Source: Capitulum mitella
Taxonomy: Eukaryota; Arthropoda; Thecostraca; Pollicipedomorpha; Pollicipedidae
Assembly: GCA_030062745.1 (NCBI GenBank)
Contig: CP099852.1
Coordinates: 19,091,949-19,155,948, forward strand
Reading direction: 5' to 3'
DNA length: 64,000 bases
Made by a program: the position numbers and the translations under genes
The notes under the pieces: generated by a model
Databases searched by the model: none
Told to the model about the DNA's origin: nothing
The model's input: only the letters and a program-made list of their open reading frames with translations
In this document: piece after piece, positions 47,141-59,164 of the stretch
Layout of the letters: each line of letters opens with the position of its first letter
Position numbering within the stretch: the stretch's first letter is position 1

Positions 47141-47640
47141 TCATCTTTAATAGTGCAGCCCATTGGTGGTGCGAATATTGAACAACAAACTACATGTATG
47201 ACCAAAAAAATACATTACCGCGAACGTGCATTTCCAGAGTTCGCGGAACTCATTCATGTCCAATCTTTCGATCCAAGTTTAGGCTTATCGACTCTGGAGC
47301 TGGCCCGCCAGACCAGCGCTGCTTAGTCTTGGTAGGACCGCCTTAGGGTTTTTCATTTGTGACAAGGGCGGCGGAAGTGGGGGGGGGGGCAGGGGGGACA
47401 GCTGCCCCCCAGTTGCGATGGGTGTGGGGCAAGACTATGTTTCTGCCTCCCATTTATGATCTTGGGAGCCTTGTAAAGCCGAATGACCCTGCAGTCGGTG
47501 CGCCCCTAAGGGAGCCTTGTAAGAAATTGAACAGAAAAGAAAATGGGAATAAAAGCGACAAACACGCTAAAAACCCAAAAGGAAAATGCAACTATGCAGG
47601 CAAGGAAATAGGCATATGACGTGCGTGTTATTTCAAGTCT
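47141..47640. other. no gene seen
   Basis: 47240-47335 resembles 45160-45260 (CCCGCCAGACCAGCGCTGCTTAGTCTT), so a further shared repeat is present. No coding region. Confidence 0.45.
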
Positions 47641-47649
47641 TACTTTGTT

Positions 47650-48825
47650 AGGGGCCTTAGCCTTCTTCCGTTGGGGCCTCGAACAGGTTGGACCTAAAAC
47701 TGGCTAGGGACCGCGAACTTACAATTTTTAAGGGACCTCGCGAATGGACCCGGTTTGTCTACCCCCACAAACAGTTCGGACCCTGCTAGGGGGCCCGGCT
47801 TCCATCCAATAGAGGGTCTCATGTTGATTACACTCAAGGTGTCCAGCGACAATGACGTAATTTTCAGGGGCCTCAGAATTTATGGACCGGGGTTGCCTGC
47901 GCTGAACCGGGGATGGAACCCTGTTAGAGGGCTCCGGCTTAGGTCCAAGAGAGGGCCTCGTACCGACTACACTCAAAGGTGGTCCAGCGACCAGGACCTC
48001 ACAATTTTCAGTGGGCCTCAGAAAATTCATCGACAGGGCCGGCCTGCGCTGAACCTGGATTCGAACCCGGCTAGGAGGCCCCGTCTTATGTCCGAAAGAG
48101 GGCCTCGTACCGATTATCACTCAGAAGCAAAACAGGGCCCGGGGTACAGTTTTTCGAGAGGCCTCATAGAATGGATCCAGGGGGCCTTCGCTAAACCAGT
48201 CCGGGTCTCGGGGGGCGCCCCATCATCTGTCCGTAAGAGGACCTTCGGCGAATTATGCTCAAAAGTGGCCCAGAGACCGGGAACATAAGCTTTTAATGGG
48301 CCTCGCGAAATGGACCCGGCAGGCCTTTAGCAAAGTTCGGACCATGTTAGGGGGCCCCGGGTTCTATCCGAGAGAGGGTATCTTGTTGATAGACAGAACT
48401 GACCCAGAGACCAGGAACTGACAATTTTTAGAGGACCTCACAGAATGGACTTCGGCTGCCTGCGCTGAAGCAAGGTTCGGATCTTGGAGGGCGTCCCAGA
48501 TGCCTTCCGTAAGAGGGCCTCGTGCCAATCTTACTCAACAATGACCGAGAGACTGGTGGATATTTAAATGTTTAGGGGGCCCCGCAGAATAAACCCGGAT
48601 GACCTGCGTTGCACCGGAACCAACCCCGCCCTGCCAGAGGGCCCCGGCTTCCGTTCGTGAGAGGGCCTCGATTACACCTAAAAGCAGCCTAGAGACCGGG
48701 AATCTAATATTGTTAGTGTGCCTCACAGAATGGACCTGGGTGGCCTGGGTCCATTCTCTTACTAAATCATTGCTTCGAGCCTGCCTCGGGGCCTAGGCTT
48801 CCGTCCGGAAGAGTGTCTGGTTGGT
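47650..48825. repeat. tandem array of ~142-bp degenerate units
   Basis: The landmark (GGCTTNNGTCCG, followed by AGAGGGCCTCG) recurs at about 47797, 47936, 48083, 48221, 48358, 48498, 48646 and 48794, with spacings of 137-148. Each unit also has an ACTCAAA word, GAGACCGGGAA and a GCCTGCGCTGAA word. Units are strongly diverged, so the array is old. Confidence 0.85.
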
Positions 48826-49026
48826 TGATGGGTTAGTTAACGGCATTCTGAATCAAAATTGGAGATGTGGACATGTGGAAATGTGGACCGGCTGTGGATG
48901 TGAAGAGTTCACGGTGGGACCAAGCTGTGCCGCCTCTGCCGAGTTTGGCGGTTGAATCCAGAGTTCGGACAACACACGACTGGATCCTGGAATTACGTCG
49001 TCCGGTCGGGCGAAATACGACTCTCA

Positions 49027-51445
49027 TTAACCCTATTTCCGGCGGGGGGGGCTGAATCCGTCCCCTCTCGGGTTTTTTGCTTGCTTATTCCAGGGTTTCA
49101 ACGCAGCTTCACGAAACTTGCTGACTTTTCCTAGCTGTTCTTTCTACGTGCCGTGACAAACTTTCAAAATTCTATTTTGCTCAGGGGCGGGGACACACAA
49201 CGTTTTTGGGAGGCACCTGAGGCCATTTTTGGCCATGTTCAGGGTAAAAGGAAAATGTCTGCCAAAAAAACAGCGTTTTTAAGATAGAACTTAAAACTTT
49301 ATATGGATGTATAGCTAAATACTTAGGCAATGTGCAGATGTAGTTTTGTTCATCTGAGTGCACTTAACCCTATTCCCGGAGAGCTAGACGGTATGGTCGA
49401 TTCCCGGCAGGGGGGGCGGATTCGGCCCCCCCCTGAGATCTCGATAACTACTTGTCCGATTTCATCGCAACAAACGGAAATCGATTCGCTGTGACGTGAA
49501 ATACATTTTTATAAAAAGAAATTTTCAAAATTTTGAAATTTGTGGATACAGGGGGGCAAAAATGTCAAAATAGGGGGTACTTTTGGACTTCTTATAACTC
49601 CGTTGCTTATCGGCCGATTTCGATGAAACTGGCATCAATCGAGAGATTATAAATAGGGCTTTTACCATGGGTCCACAAATCTGAAATTTCGAGAAAATTC
49701 ATGGGCGTTCACAGGGTTTCAAAAATAGGAGGATTAGTTTTCTAACAACTGATTAAAAAAATAGGCAAACACCCTTTTTTGGCTTCTGCTAGTCATGTTA
49801 TACTAAAGAAGTACAAATCGCATTACAATGTTTGTATAATGTTAGCATAGGCGGTGCCAGGGATATGAAAAAGGGGGAACTGTCACGGTCACACGTTTCT
49901 CAGATCAACTTGTGACCTTTGACTTTAAATGACCTCCAGTGACCTTGGGGTCACTTGGAATGATCTCGTGCACATTTAATATTATTTGTAAACGTTTTCA
50001 ATCATTTGAATTCACTTTATTTCAAAAATTTCATTTTATGGCTATTGCGATATGGGGTACGCGCACTGACATTTTAGATCATATCTCCGTGACCTGACCT
50101 GATATCAAGCTGAAACTTGGTACACAAGTAGAGAATACCCTTCTACGTAATATATATTTCGGGTTTGGCATTTGAAAAAATGGCGCCGAAATTATGTCGA
50201 AAAAACAAATTTTGACTTTTGACCTCGACCTGACCTTGCAAAATGACCTCAGATAAACAAAATTACATCTGCACATTGCCCAGCTGTTTAGCTATACATC
50301 CACAGAAAGTTCTAAGCTCTATCTTTAAAACTCTGTTTTTGGCAAACATTTTTCTTTTACCCTGAACATGGCCAAAAATAGCATGAGGTGCCTTCCAAAA
50401 ACGTTACCTGGCTCCGCCCCTGAGCAAAATAGAATTTTGAAATTTTGTCACAGCACGTAGAAAGAATAGCTAGGAAAAGCCTTTAAGTTTCGTAAAGCTG
50501 CGTTAAAAAGCCTGGAATTGGCAAGCAAAAAACCGGAGGGGGGGTGGATTCCGCCCACCCCTGCCGGGAATAGGGTTAACAAGGTCAGGTCAACGTCAAA
50601 AGTCAAAATTTGGTTTTATTGCAGTAATTTCGGCCCTGCTTTTTTAAATACCAAATCCGGAATACATATGATGTTAAAAGGTGCCCTCTACTTGTGTATC
50701 AAGTTTCAGCTTGATATCAGGTCGGGTCACGGAACTATGACATAATATGTCAGAGCGCGTACCCTATATCGCAATAGCCATGAAATGAAATTTTTGAAAT
50801 AGTGAATTCAAATGATTGAAAACGTTTACGGATAATATGAAATGCACACGAGATCATTCCAGGTGACTCAAAGGTCACTGGAGGTCATTTTAGGTCGAAG
50901 GTCACAAGTTGGTCTGAAGAACGTGTGACCGTGACAGTTCCCCCTTTTTCATGTCCCTGGCACCGCCTATGCTAGCTTTATACAAACATTATAATGCGAT
51001 TTGTACTTCTTCAGCATAACATGACTAGCAGAAGCCAAAAAAGCGCTTTTACCTGTTTTTGTTCATTCAGCTGTTGGAAAACTAATCCTCCTATTTTTGA
51101 AACCCTGTGAACGCCCATGAATTTTCTCGAAATTTCAAATGTGTGTACCAGTGGTAAAAGTCCTGTCCATAATCTCTCGATTCATGCCAGTTTCATAGAA
51201 ATCGGTCGATGGAGTTATAAGAAGCCCAAAAATACGCCTGATTTTGACATCTGTGCCTCCTGTATCCACATCTTTCATAATTTTGAAAATTTCTTTGTAT
51301 AAAAATGCAGTTCATTTCATGGGAAATCGATTATGGTTTGTTGCGATGAAATCGGATGTGCAGTTCTCGGATCTCGGGGGGGGGGGCCGAATCCTCCCCT
51401 GCCGGGAAACGACCAACCGTCTAGCCCTCCGGGAATAGGGTTAGG
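49027..51445 (+). mobile_element. T1 family TTAA element (outer), interrupted by another T1
   Basis: TTAA at 49027-49030 opens the left end, and the right end GGGAATAGGG is followed by TTAG at 51440-51443. The interior is interrupted at 49364 by an inverted T1. Confidence 0.85.
49364..50579 (-). mobile_element. T1 family TTAA element (inner), nested and inverted
   Basis: TTAA at 49364-49367 and TTAA at 50576-50579 flank a complete reversed T1. Across the insert the outer element resumes with CAAGGTCAGGTCAA exactly where other T1 copies have TTTACAAGGTCAGG. The target was therefore a TTAA-like site within T1. Confidence 0.9.
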
Positions 51446-52380
51446 TGAAACATGGACTTTTTGGGGGATGAGGGCGCTTCGTAGGAAAGAGGACCTCTCA
51501 AGATCAAGGGGCGTCGACATTTTGCTTTACCCCCCATGATGAAATACGATCCGCTACCACTGGTTTGTTAACATTGCTTGAAAACACAAGCGAACGCCTT
51601 CCCTTACATAACAAAAGAACAGGCAAGCCAATTTCTTTTGCAACTAATGGCTCATTATGCATTTGGGAACTTTTTCCCCTTTCTCAGCAAGGATGTCCAC
51701 GACTTCACGACTTCTCTCTTTAAGATCTCTTTTTTGTGAGATTTAACGCAATGCTCTGTGTGTTGTGAATCACAGCAAGGAGTTAGGCGGAGGGAGTTGT
51801 CTTGGTCAGATGATTCTAGAGGCCGGTTAGAAGAAAATCGAAAATTAGTCACCCCTGAGACCCATGGAACCTTGCTCTTGCCTACGATTCTAGTTTTCTT
51901 GTGCCGCTGAAGACAGCTGGTTGATATGACGATCCGGCTTTGCATTCATTCGTGTCGTTACGTTAGCATAACGTTTTACCGGGACTAACTTCCGACTCTG
52001 CGGAAAAATACTTGGTTGCCGCCACTTTGTTCAAAATTTATTCGTTCTTTGTGACCTGTAAGCCGATGCTGTCATAACGGCCAAGTGATTCGGAACCCAA
52101 AAATATGCGCAATAAATGGATATATTCAAATAAATAAAACAAAAAGGTTACTTCAGTCACGTGACAGCAGAGCCATCGACGGTCAGGGGCGCGAATGGTT
52201 TGGTAGCAGCACGAGGATGTGGTTTGCCCTATGAGTTTGGAGTGTGCGCCACTGTGGGGGCGGACGTCAGTTGGGAAACAGTTGACCTCACAGGACCACC
52301 GACCTCAGAACGTGGTGACGAGACCTGTCGCTAGTACTGGGGAGGGTGCACCTGTCGTCAGCGACACCAGGCCCACTGAC
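51446..52380. other. no gene supported
   Basis: A minus-strand frame at 51655-51945 shares a CVKSHKKEI-like segment with the repeat at 56827-57126, so it is probably repeat-derived. Confidence 0.4.
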
Positions 52381-52560
52381 CGGAGACAGCTGACACAACT
52401 GACACCAGTCCCACTGACTGGAGACAGCTGACACCACCGACACCAGTCCCACTGACTGGAGACAGCTGACACCACCGACACCAGTCCTACTGGTCGGAGA
52501 CAGTTGACACCACCGACACCAGTCCCACTGGTCAGAGATAGCTGAATGCATCGACACCAG
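52370..52560. repeat. 38-bp minisatellite, five units
   Basis: GGAGACAG recurs at 52382, 52420, 52458 and 52496, with a variant at 52534, exactly 38 bases apart. Each unit contains CAGCTGACACC and ACACCAGT. Confidence 0.95.
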
Positions 52561-53278
52561 GTTTTTTTACCATCTCAGTATGAACCATCAGTATATCTCG
52601 GTTCCTAGTCCCCCATTTGCCTCACCCAACAGTCGAGATCCTGGGAGCGTGAATTCCAGCAACATGTGTATCACTGTATCATGAATATTGGATGAACGGA
52701 CCCAGCGAGATTGTTTTGCTATGACAAACCAGGAGCAGCGGAAGATGGGGGGAAACTGTTGGCAGATCCAGCCACTCCATTCGGCGGAACCTAAAGTTTC
52801 CATAAATTCTGGTTTCTGTTCGGCTTTGGGCCACATCGTTTTGGATTCAGACCAGACACCACATTAAATAAATGTGATGAAATTACGGCTAAGATGAACG
52901 AATCACAGGACTGTTCAATGTCCTCCGGTACAGTATCTTTAGCTCCCAACGGGATCTTATCAATTTACCACATGGTGTACGCATAGACCAGACGTACGAA
53001 ACGTCCATCGATTCATTTGATGGAGGTTATTTGTTTTGGCTCGCCAAAGGCGCGAAACGTGCAGCCTAAACAACAGTGTTGACCGGGTCTTTTTTCCCCT
53101 ACTGCGACAACACTTCATCTCGTTTAATATGGTGGAAGGACTGGGACTACAGACTGCAAGCGAAAGTTTCAAATGATTTTATCGGGTTCGCAGGCATGTA
53201 GGACGCAGTCCAAATATTTCCACAAAAACACAAGACCTCAAAAACGTATCCTGAACGTCAGTCCAGACAGTCCAAGTC
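52561..53278. other. no gene seen
   Basis: Unique-looking sequence with no supported feature. Confidence 0.5.
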
Positions 53279-53279
53279 A

Positions 53280-54281
53280 GTGGCGTAGCCAGGATTTTTT
53301 TCGTGTCTCTGTAAGTGTGTGTGTGTGTGTGGGGAGGGGCGTGTTCCAGAAAGTGAGAGCTCCACAACACTGAGGGGGCCCCTTGAAAACTACGGGGCCT
53401 CTAGGGCTAGATCACTAGGAGTATTTGGTGATTATTTTTCAGTGTCATTAAGAATGAGTGTGTTGAAAGGAGAACATTTCTGGCAAAACGAACGCAATGT
53501 TTTGGAACAAATGGCAATTTTTAGAACGAATAACGGGTGATGGTCAATACTAGAAGTTGTCAATGGTGACATTTTGGCAGCCGGTGATGTTCAGCACGAC
53601 TGGTGACGACAGTAGTGCTTCACACGACTTCCAGTTTGTAGGAAATTGCTTTGATGGGTGTGCCATTTTATGTAAGCATTTTATCAGAACCCCAGTGGTA
53701 AAGGCATGTGGTAAGACTCATACCACACTCGGCTGGCAAAATTGCTTAAAAACCTCTGTGTTGGCTTGAGTTTTGACCTCGTGCTATGGCGTTCGGTTGA
53801 AACATCAAACCAACACCTCGGCTTTTAAATAATTATTTAGCCCGGTCTCATGTAGTATTTCATGACTTTCGTGGGCCGAGTTGGGGCAGTGGAAGTTGAT
53901 ACGCGAATTTTAGACATGTGGATGAGCATTTTAAACGCCCCCACGAGCGTACCTCCGTAGCCAAGGGCGTATTAACCAAGCCCGCAGTATCATCCTTACC
54001 ACGAGCAGAGGCCACGCGAACGGGGCCTCATGTTATGGTCAAACCATCGAGTCACCTTTCGAATATCTGTGACATTACAGAAATGTCATCTGGTCGGGTC
54101 ATGCAACGCGTGTGCTTTGTGGCCTTACACGTGACTGACGTGGTTGTCACTCGCCCCATGACGAACAGGTGTATATAAGCTGGGCTATGAACAGGAGGGG
54201 CACCAAGCTGCACGTAGTCTGCAACCATGAGGCTGCTTCCTCTGCTACTGCTGCTGTGTCTGGTGGTAATCGCCGTTGAAG
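53280..54281 (+). repeat. inverted duplication partner of 34019-34999
   Basis: Begins with AGTGGCGTAGCCAGGATTTTTT and a short GT run, and ends just inside intron 1 of the cysteine-rich gene. It therefore includes that gene's whole upstream region and first exon. Confidence 0.75.
54172..54179 (+). promoter_or_regulatory. TATA box of the cysteine-rich gene
   Basis: TATATAAG lies 55 bases before the ATG, implying a start near 54203 and a leader of about 25 bases. The inverted copy has TCTATAAG at this place. Confidence 0.7.
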
Positions 54282-56358
54282 GTAATTCTGCTGTCCGCCG
54301 CAGTCTGTATATAGATTCCGTTCAGGTTCTGCGGGAGGTTCGCCCGCTATTTTCAGACAGGGACCAATGTAGAGGCATTTTTATGCTGTCAAACTTCAAC
54401 TACCACTGTACATCATTGAGCAATGTTGGCAGCTTTCGTCAGTAACGGAACCCTGTCATTAGCAACTGTACGGTCTGTAAGTACTTAATCGCACTGAAGC
54501 AATCAGGAATACAGAAATATTTCCGGAATGTGTTTGTAGATTAAGAGAGTTACATGCGTTCAGTACCGTCCAAATCACAGCAGTTTGGATGTTTCGTGAC
54601 GCAGCCGGTGCTACTTTCCTTGTTCCAGGCGGCGGCCGCAAAAAGTACTGCGGTAAGGGAGGCAAGGGATGGTGCAGCAAAGGTCAGCTGTGCCGCCCGT
54701 GTCACCGAGGCTACTGCTGCCGTCCTCCACCACGTGAGTCGACATGAGGCAGCGCAGCATCCTGATGTGGACCTCTCCGGGACTCAGTGTTGCTGAGACT
54801 GACAGCGTGACGCTGCTGTATCACCGTGGTCATAACCGAGAGGAGATGTCATAGTCTGGACTCACCGTCGCATGCGATTCCAGGTTTCAGATATCGACGA
54901 CGTTGGCTTTCTTCGCTGTTCTCGTCACACAGGATCATTCTGATAGTATTACAGCAATGCGGATTCGCAGAAAACCTTACCGCAAAAAATGATACGCTGT
55001 CATGTTCATATCGAGTGCTGGGGCCTACTTGCCTATAGGGACCATTTTTAGCTGTCGCCTGTGCAGTCCGCGATAATGGAGTCCTATGGATGCTCACACA
55101 TTTGCCAGACCCAACTGGATGCCTGTTGTCTCGTGCTGCAGTCCTATGCTCGGCCACTCACATGGCTGGGTAATCAGGTAGTGGCTGGTTAACGCGGAGC
55201 ATGTCATGTGCTTTTCAGCGAAAAAGTGTTATCGCGTGGGCCAGCGCTGTGGTTACCGTCTCGTGTGCCGCTATGACATCATTGGCCGGCTCCGCTGTCT
55301 CCGCTACATCACGAAACGTACGTATCTCACGCACAACAGTGGTTGTGGCAATGGGTTTGTGTAAACCCTCGATCCGCGCATGTGCAAAGGTCCACGGCGA
55401 GACCAGGTCTAAATGCGGTGCAGATGCTTTCGAAACTTATCAGGAACATTTTACTGTACCGCTAAGGTTGAAACACAATTTAAATGCGGTTTAAGTGCCG
55501 CTCGTTCATAACCTAGATAATTGCCGAAGCCTCCTGATATGCCCTCTCCCTCCTGGAGTTCTCGACAACTCCCAGCCATGGTTTTTGGAGGTGCTGAAAC
55601 TATTGCAATTAAAGCGGACGACATGTTTCAGTTTTAGGAAAAGATTAGTGCACTTTCATTTGCCTGAATCGCATTCCTTAGTTTCGTAACGTTAGTTAAT
55701 ATTGCCCGTATTTCTCCTGAGTCAGCAGGGAGTTGATAAATATGGAAAAACGAGCATGATGACAAACCAGCCACTCTGTTAAACAAACAAAAACATTTTG
55801 TCGGGAACATCCCGACTGAGTGGAACGTTTGCCATAGATTTCTAATATTTAAATGAAGTAAGTGCGGAACAGGCCAGTATAAACAGCAATAGTTAATGAC
55901 CTGGAAGATCAGCTTTAAGATATATACCTGTTTCATGTGGCTTTGAAAGTAAAATAATATATGAGCAAGCCAGTGTCTGTCCCATCCTTCTGTCTCGCAT
56001 GACCGTAACGTTATTGACATAATTTTGATCCCCATACATCAGAACGTGTTACAATGTCTCCTGTATGCGGCAGTGGAAAAGAACAGGTTATCTATGGCGA
56101 GGAAGGCGATTTAATATCTAAGATTTAGGCCCAACATGACCATTAAATGTCATCCGTGATGCATGCGTCCAGGAATCATGTGCTAATGCGCAGCACATAG
56201 CCTATGGAGACATGTCAGACAAGAAACTGTTTTCAGGCGCCTGTCAGAGGAAATGTTACGGCTACTGTCGTCGCTGCAATATCGGCTTCTGCTGTGTCCG
56301 CTGTGGCGGCAAAAAGGGCTGCCGCCCCTGTGGCAAGGGCCGCTACTGCAAGGGCTAG
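54227..56358 (+). CDS. secreted cysteine-rich basic protein, four exons
   Basis: Exons are 54227-54281, 54629-54733, 55219-55317 and 56237-56358. All introns are phase 1 with GT/AG ends (donors GTAATT, GTGAGT, GTACGT; acceptors CCAG, TCAG, TCAG). The sum is 381 bases, 126 residues. Exon 1 is a leucine-rich signal peptide of about 18 residues. Exon 2 has six cysteines (end C-x2-C-x4-C-C), exon 3 four, and exon 4 ten, starting C-x3-C-x3-C-x2-C-x4-C-C. The total of 20 cysteines among many Lys/Arg suggests a disulphide-stabilised cationic protein. The C-terminus is YCKG, a possible amidation site. I do not recognise the family. Antimicrobial peptides and barnacle-type adhesive proteins are comparable in composition. 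Exon 4 homologues lie antisense in the three modules. Confidence 0.85.
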
Positions 56359-56826
56359 ACACGCCGCTGCCGCCACCTGCAGCCTGGCGCAGCAGTAAAT
56401 CAAGACAGCACCCATCTTACTGAAGAACAGCAATTCTACCCATGATTTAATCTGTTCTGTTCTGTTCCGATTTCTTCTGGTTACATTCGGTCCGTTGTTC
56501 TGCAGATCGAAATAATATAAACTCTGACTAAGATGGGCTGTTACTTTGTTACCCTATGTTGTCGGTTACACATTGTTACCAGTGGAGTGTCTGCCTACCA
56601 GGTCGACGAGAATTATGATGCTTTTGAAAAATCTGGACGGCAAATCTCAGGGAAACGTCTTTCTTGTCCACGTACACACGCGAATGAACCAAAAGCCGGT
56701 TCGATATCTGAAATAGTGTTTTTCAACGGCTCTAGAGTACCAGAATCCGTGGCAAGAGGAAGGCTCCACTGGCCTTTGAATCGGTCATTTTTCGGTTTTC
56801 TTCCAACCGTCCTCCAGCATCAGGTG

Positions 56827-57126
56827 ACCAAGGGTACCCCCACCACGAATCATCATCACTCTACGACGCATGAAACATTGTGCTGAATCTCACAATAAAG
56901 AACTCTATAAAAAGAAAACATTTTATAGCAGACCCAACTGAAAGCCTGAATCATGGGTAGTTAAATAATTACCTTATTGTTCTACTAGGCTGCGAGAAAT
57001 TGTGGCTGCAATAAAAAAGACTGCGATAAAATGTTTTCTTTTTATAGAGTTCTTTATTGTGAGATTCAGCACAATGTTTCATGCGTCGTAGGGTGATGAT
57101 GATTCGTGGTGGGGGTACCCTTGGTC
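56827..57126. repeat. palindrome with ~107-bp arms
   Basis: 56827-56934 and 57019-57126 are near-perfect inverted repeats around an 85-base loop. The left arm includes CACAATAAAG, which might serve as a poly(A) signal for the upstream gene, 535 bases after its stop. The arms would form a long hairpin in RNA. Confidence 0.85.
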
Positions 57127-57770
57127 GGGTCTGTGAATGTCGTGTTCCCATTGCATATTCGGGAATGTTTACTGTGATCAGCGCGGCGACCTTGCAAAGC
57201 CTCGGTGATGGCGCTGTCATCGGCAAGTTCTTTAAGTGCACTTTCAACATCAACTTCAACATGCAATGAATTGGTGAAGGGAGCTACGTGCGCTGCGCTT
57301 TTGCCGTTATTGGACTCTTGCATGCATTGGCAAATGCTGAAACGCATGCTTAGTACGCGAAATGGACGCTCGGAATGTTGCCATAATTTTCGAAATCGCT
57401 TTTTGTTTATCAAGTTTCTGACAAATACCTATACATTTCTGAAGGTTTCCTCTTTGCGCATGGCGTTATAACAAAATGAAAAGCATTCCACTGACCGTGA
57501 TAGGGAACGATTTTCGTAAAGAAACCGCTTTTGTAACTACGTAGATAACCGAATGACGCAGTTTTCAAGGGAGCAAAACACAGGGAAGCTGTACATGTAC
57601 GCACCAAAATGTGAGGAACTGATGTAAAAGACGGCACTGAGAGTTTTGTGTTGGTGGCCTTGTTCGTTTTCTTAAGACGGAAAATTCCCCAATGCGCCAA
57701 TATGTCCCATTCGCCCCTAAAGTCAGAGCCGGGTTAATTTATCACACATACCAACTACTCACCAAGTTTT
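57127..57770. other. no gene firmly supported
   Basis: A minus-strand frame at 57127-57413 includes a plausible protein-like stretch (ALKELADDSAITEAL), but no homology or splice context is recognised. Confidence 0.35.
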
Positions 57771-58640
57771 GTGGAATGACTGCCTTAACCCGCGCATTGG
57801 AAGGGGGTTTCGCGCTAACACACACAAAGAGGGGGGGGGGGGCAAAAATACCCACCGATCTTGGAAACGGAATACGCTAGAGACATGAATTTTTATGGAC
57901 AGGTTGGAGCCATAACGGTTTACATTTTGCGCAATTTTCATGACCCTAGTTTAATATCTTTAATGTCAAATGGGGCCTTCGAAATTGCATCGAAAATCGA
58001 AAACCGAAAAGGTCAACTTTAGACATTTTCTCGGCCCGTACAGGCCATTTCGCACGACTTTCCAAGGAAACGGGAAAAGGGTATTTGTTTGGGCGTTAAA
58101 ACGTGGCATACGACAATTTTCATTCATCTGACGTCTTGACTGAGGATTTCGGGTCGAGGTCATGTCAGGTCATTAACCTAAGGCGACATTTTGTTATGTT
58201 TTACACATCACATTTCGAGCAACGCAGGATAGCTTGAGTGTAAATAAGGGCGCTACACTCATTTTTTGGCGTATTTTCAGTGAAGGTCGCCAAAATCGGT
58301 ACATTTGGTCATTTCCAGCGTTTCTATTTATGTATGTATGCATATGTATATACGTATATACATGTGAGTATCAATGTGCCAAACGTGTTTTTATTACGGT
58401 CTTTAAATGAATATTTCATAGAGATCGACATATTGCAAAGCAAATCTGGACCAGGTCACAAAAATGTTACTTTTGACCTTTGATGACCTTGACGTGAAAT
58501 GACCCTGCTATACATAAGCGTATCCATGTGTGCACACGTGTTTTTATTAGGGTCTTTGAATACATATTTCATACAAATCGAAATGTTGAAAAGCAAATCT
58601 GGATCACGTCACTTGACCTTTGACGAACTTGACTCGTACT
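57771..58640. mobile_element. degenerate repeat with TGACCTTGACC words, T1/T2-like
   Basis: Contains the same G-run, TTGACCT and AAATCGGT words as T1 and T2, but no clear ends or TTAA flanks. Probably an older or third family. Confidence 0.4.
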
Positions 58641-58979
58641 GACCCTGGCTTTGGTCTTGGTACATCCATCACGTATGCCCGAATGGCGTCGCGTTATTGT
58701 GTTCAAACGGTAATCTTAGGCAGAACGTTGGTTCTTTCACGAAGCTCCCACTTGTCAACGACAGCCGTCGTTTCCGTTGTTTGTCTGACTTCATTTCATA
58801 TGCTTGAAACTTCAAAAATGTCGTGCTGGTTTTCGACTTTTTGCGTCAATCGACGAGTTCTTCAATTGCCATAAATATCACAAAGTAGCAACAACCAGCT
58901 CTGATCCGTTGTCGAGATATTGAAGAAGAACAGGCGGGGGGTACAAAAGGCCCCCCTTGCAGTGCGCGTGTTTTCAGCC

Positions 58980-59164
58980 CGGACACATTGCTACCGTCGT
59001 TCGTTGCACGGCCGTAGAACGGGCGACGGGCGCGGTGTGTACCGGCACTTGGTGTTCCATTCGCAACAAGGGGGCCGTCCTACAGCCCGAGACGAGTCTG
59101 GCGTCTGCCGCCGACGATGGATCCGCCGTGGGATCCACCCTTTGGCTTCAACGGTCGTGGTAGA
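58980..59164 (+). CDS. candidate internal or terminal exon, unknown protein
   Basis: Acceptor-like GTGTTTTCAG precedes a GC-rich open stretch in AT-rich surroundings. It begins PGHIATVVRC and has three cysteines in about 20 residues (RC, VC, WC), ending at TAG 59160-59162. It could be part of a small secreted protein, but no other exon was found and chance is possible. Confidence 0.22.

Noticed and set aside
47650-48825. CRISPR-like repeat array
   Set aside because: Units are contiguous, diverged and about 142 bp, with no spacers, and the genome is eukaryotic.
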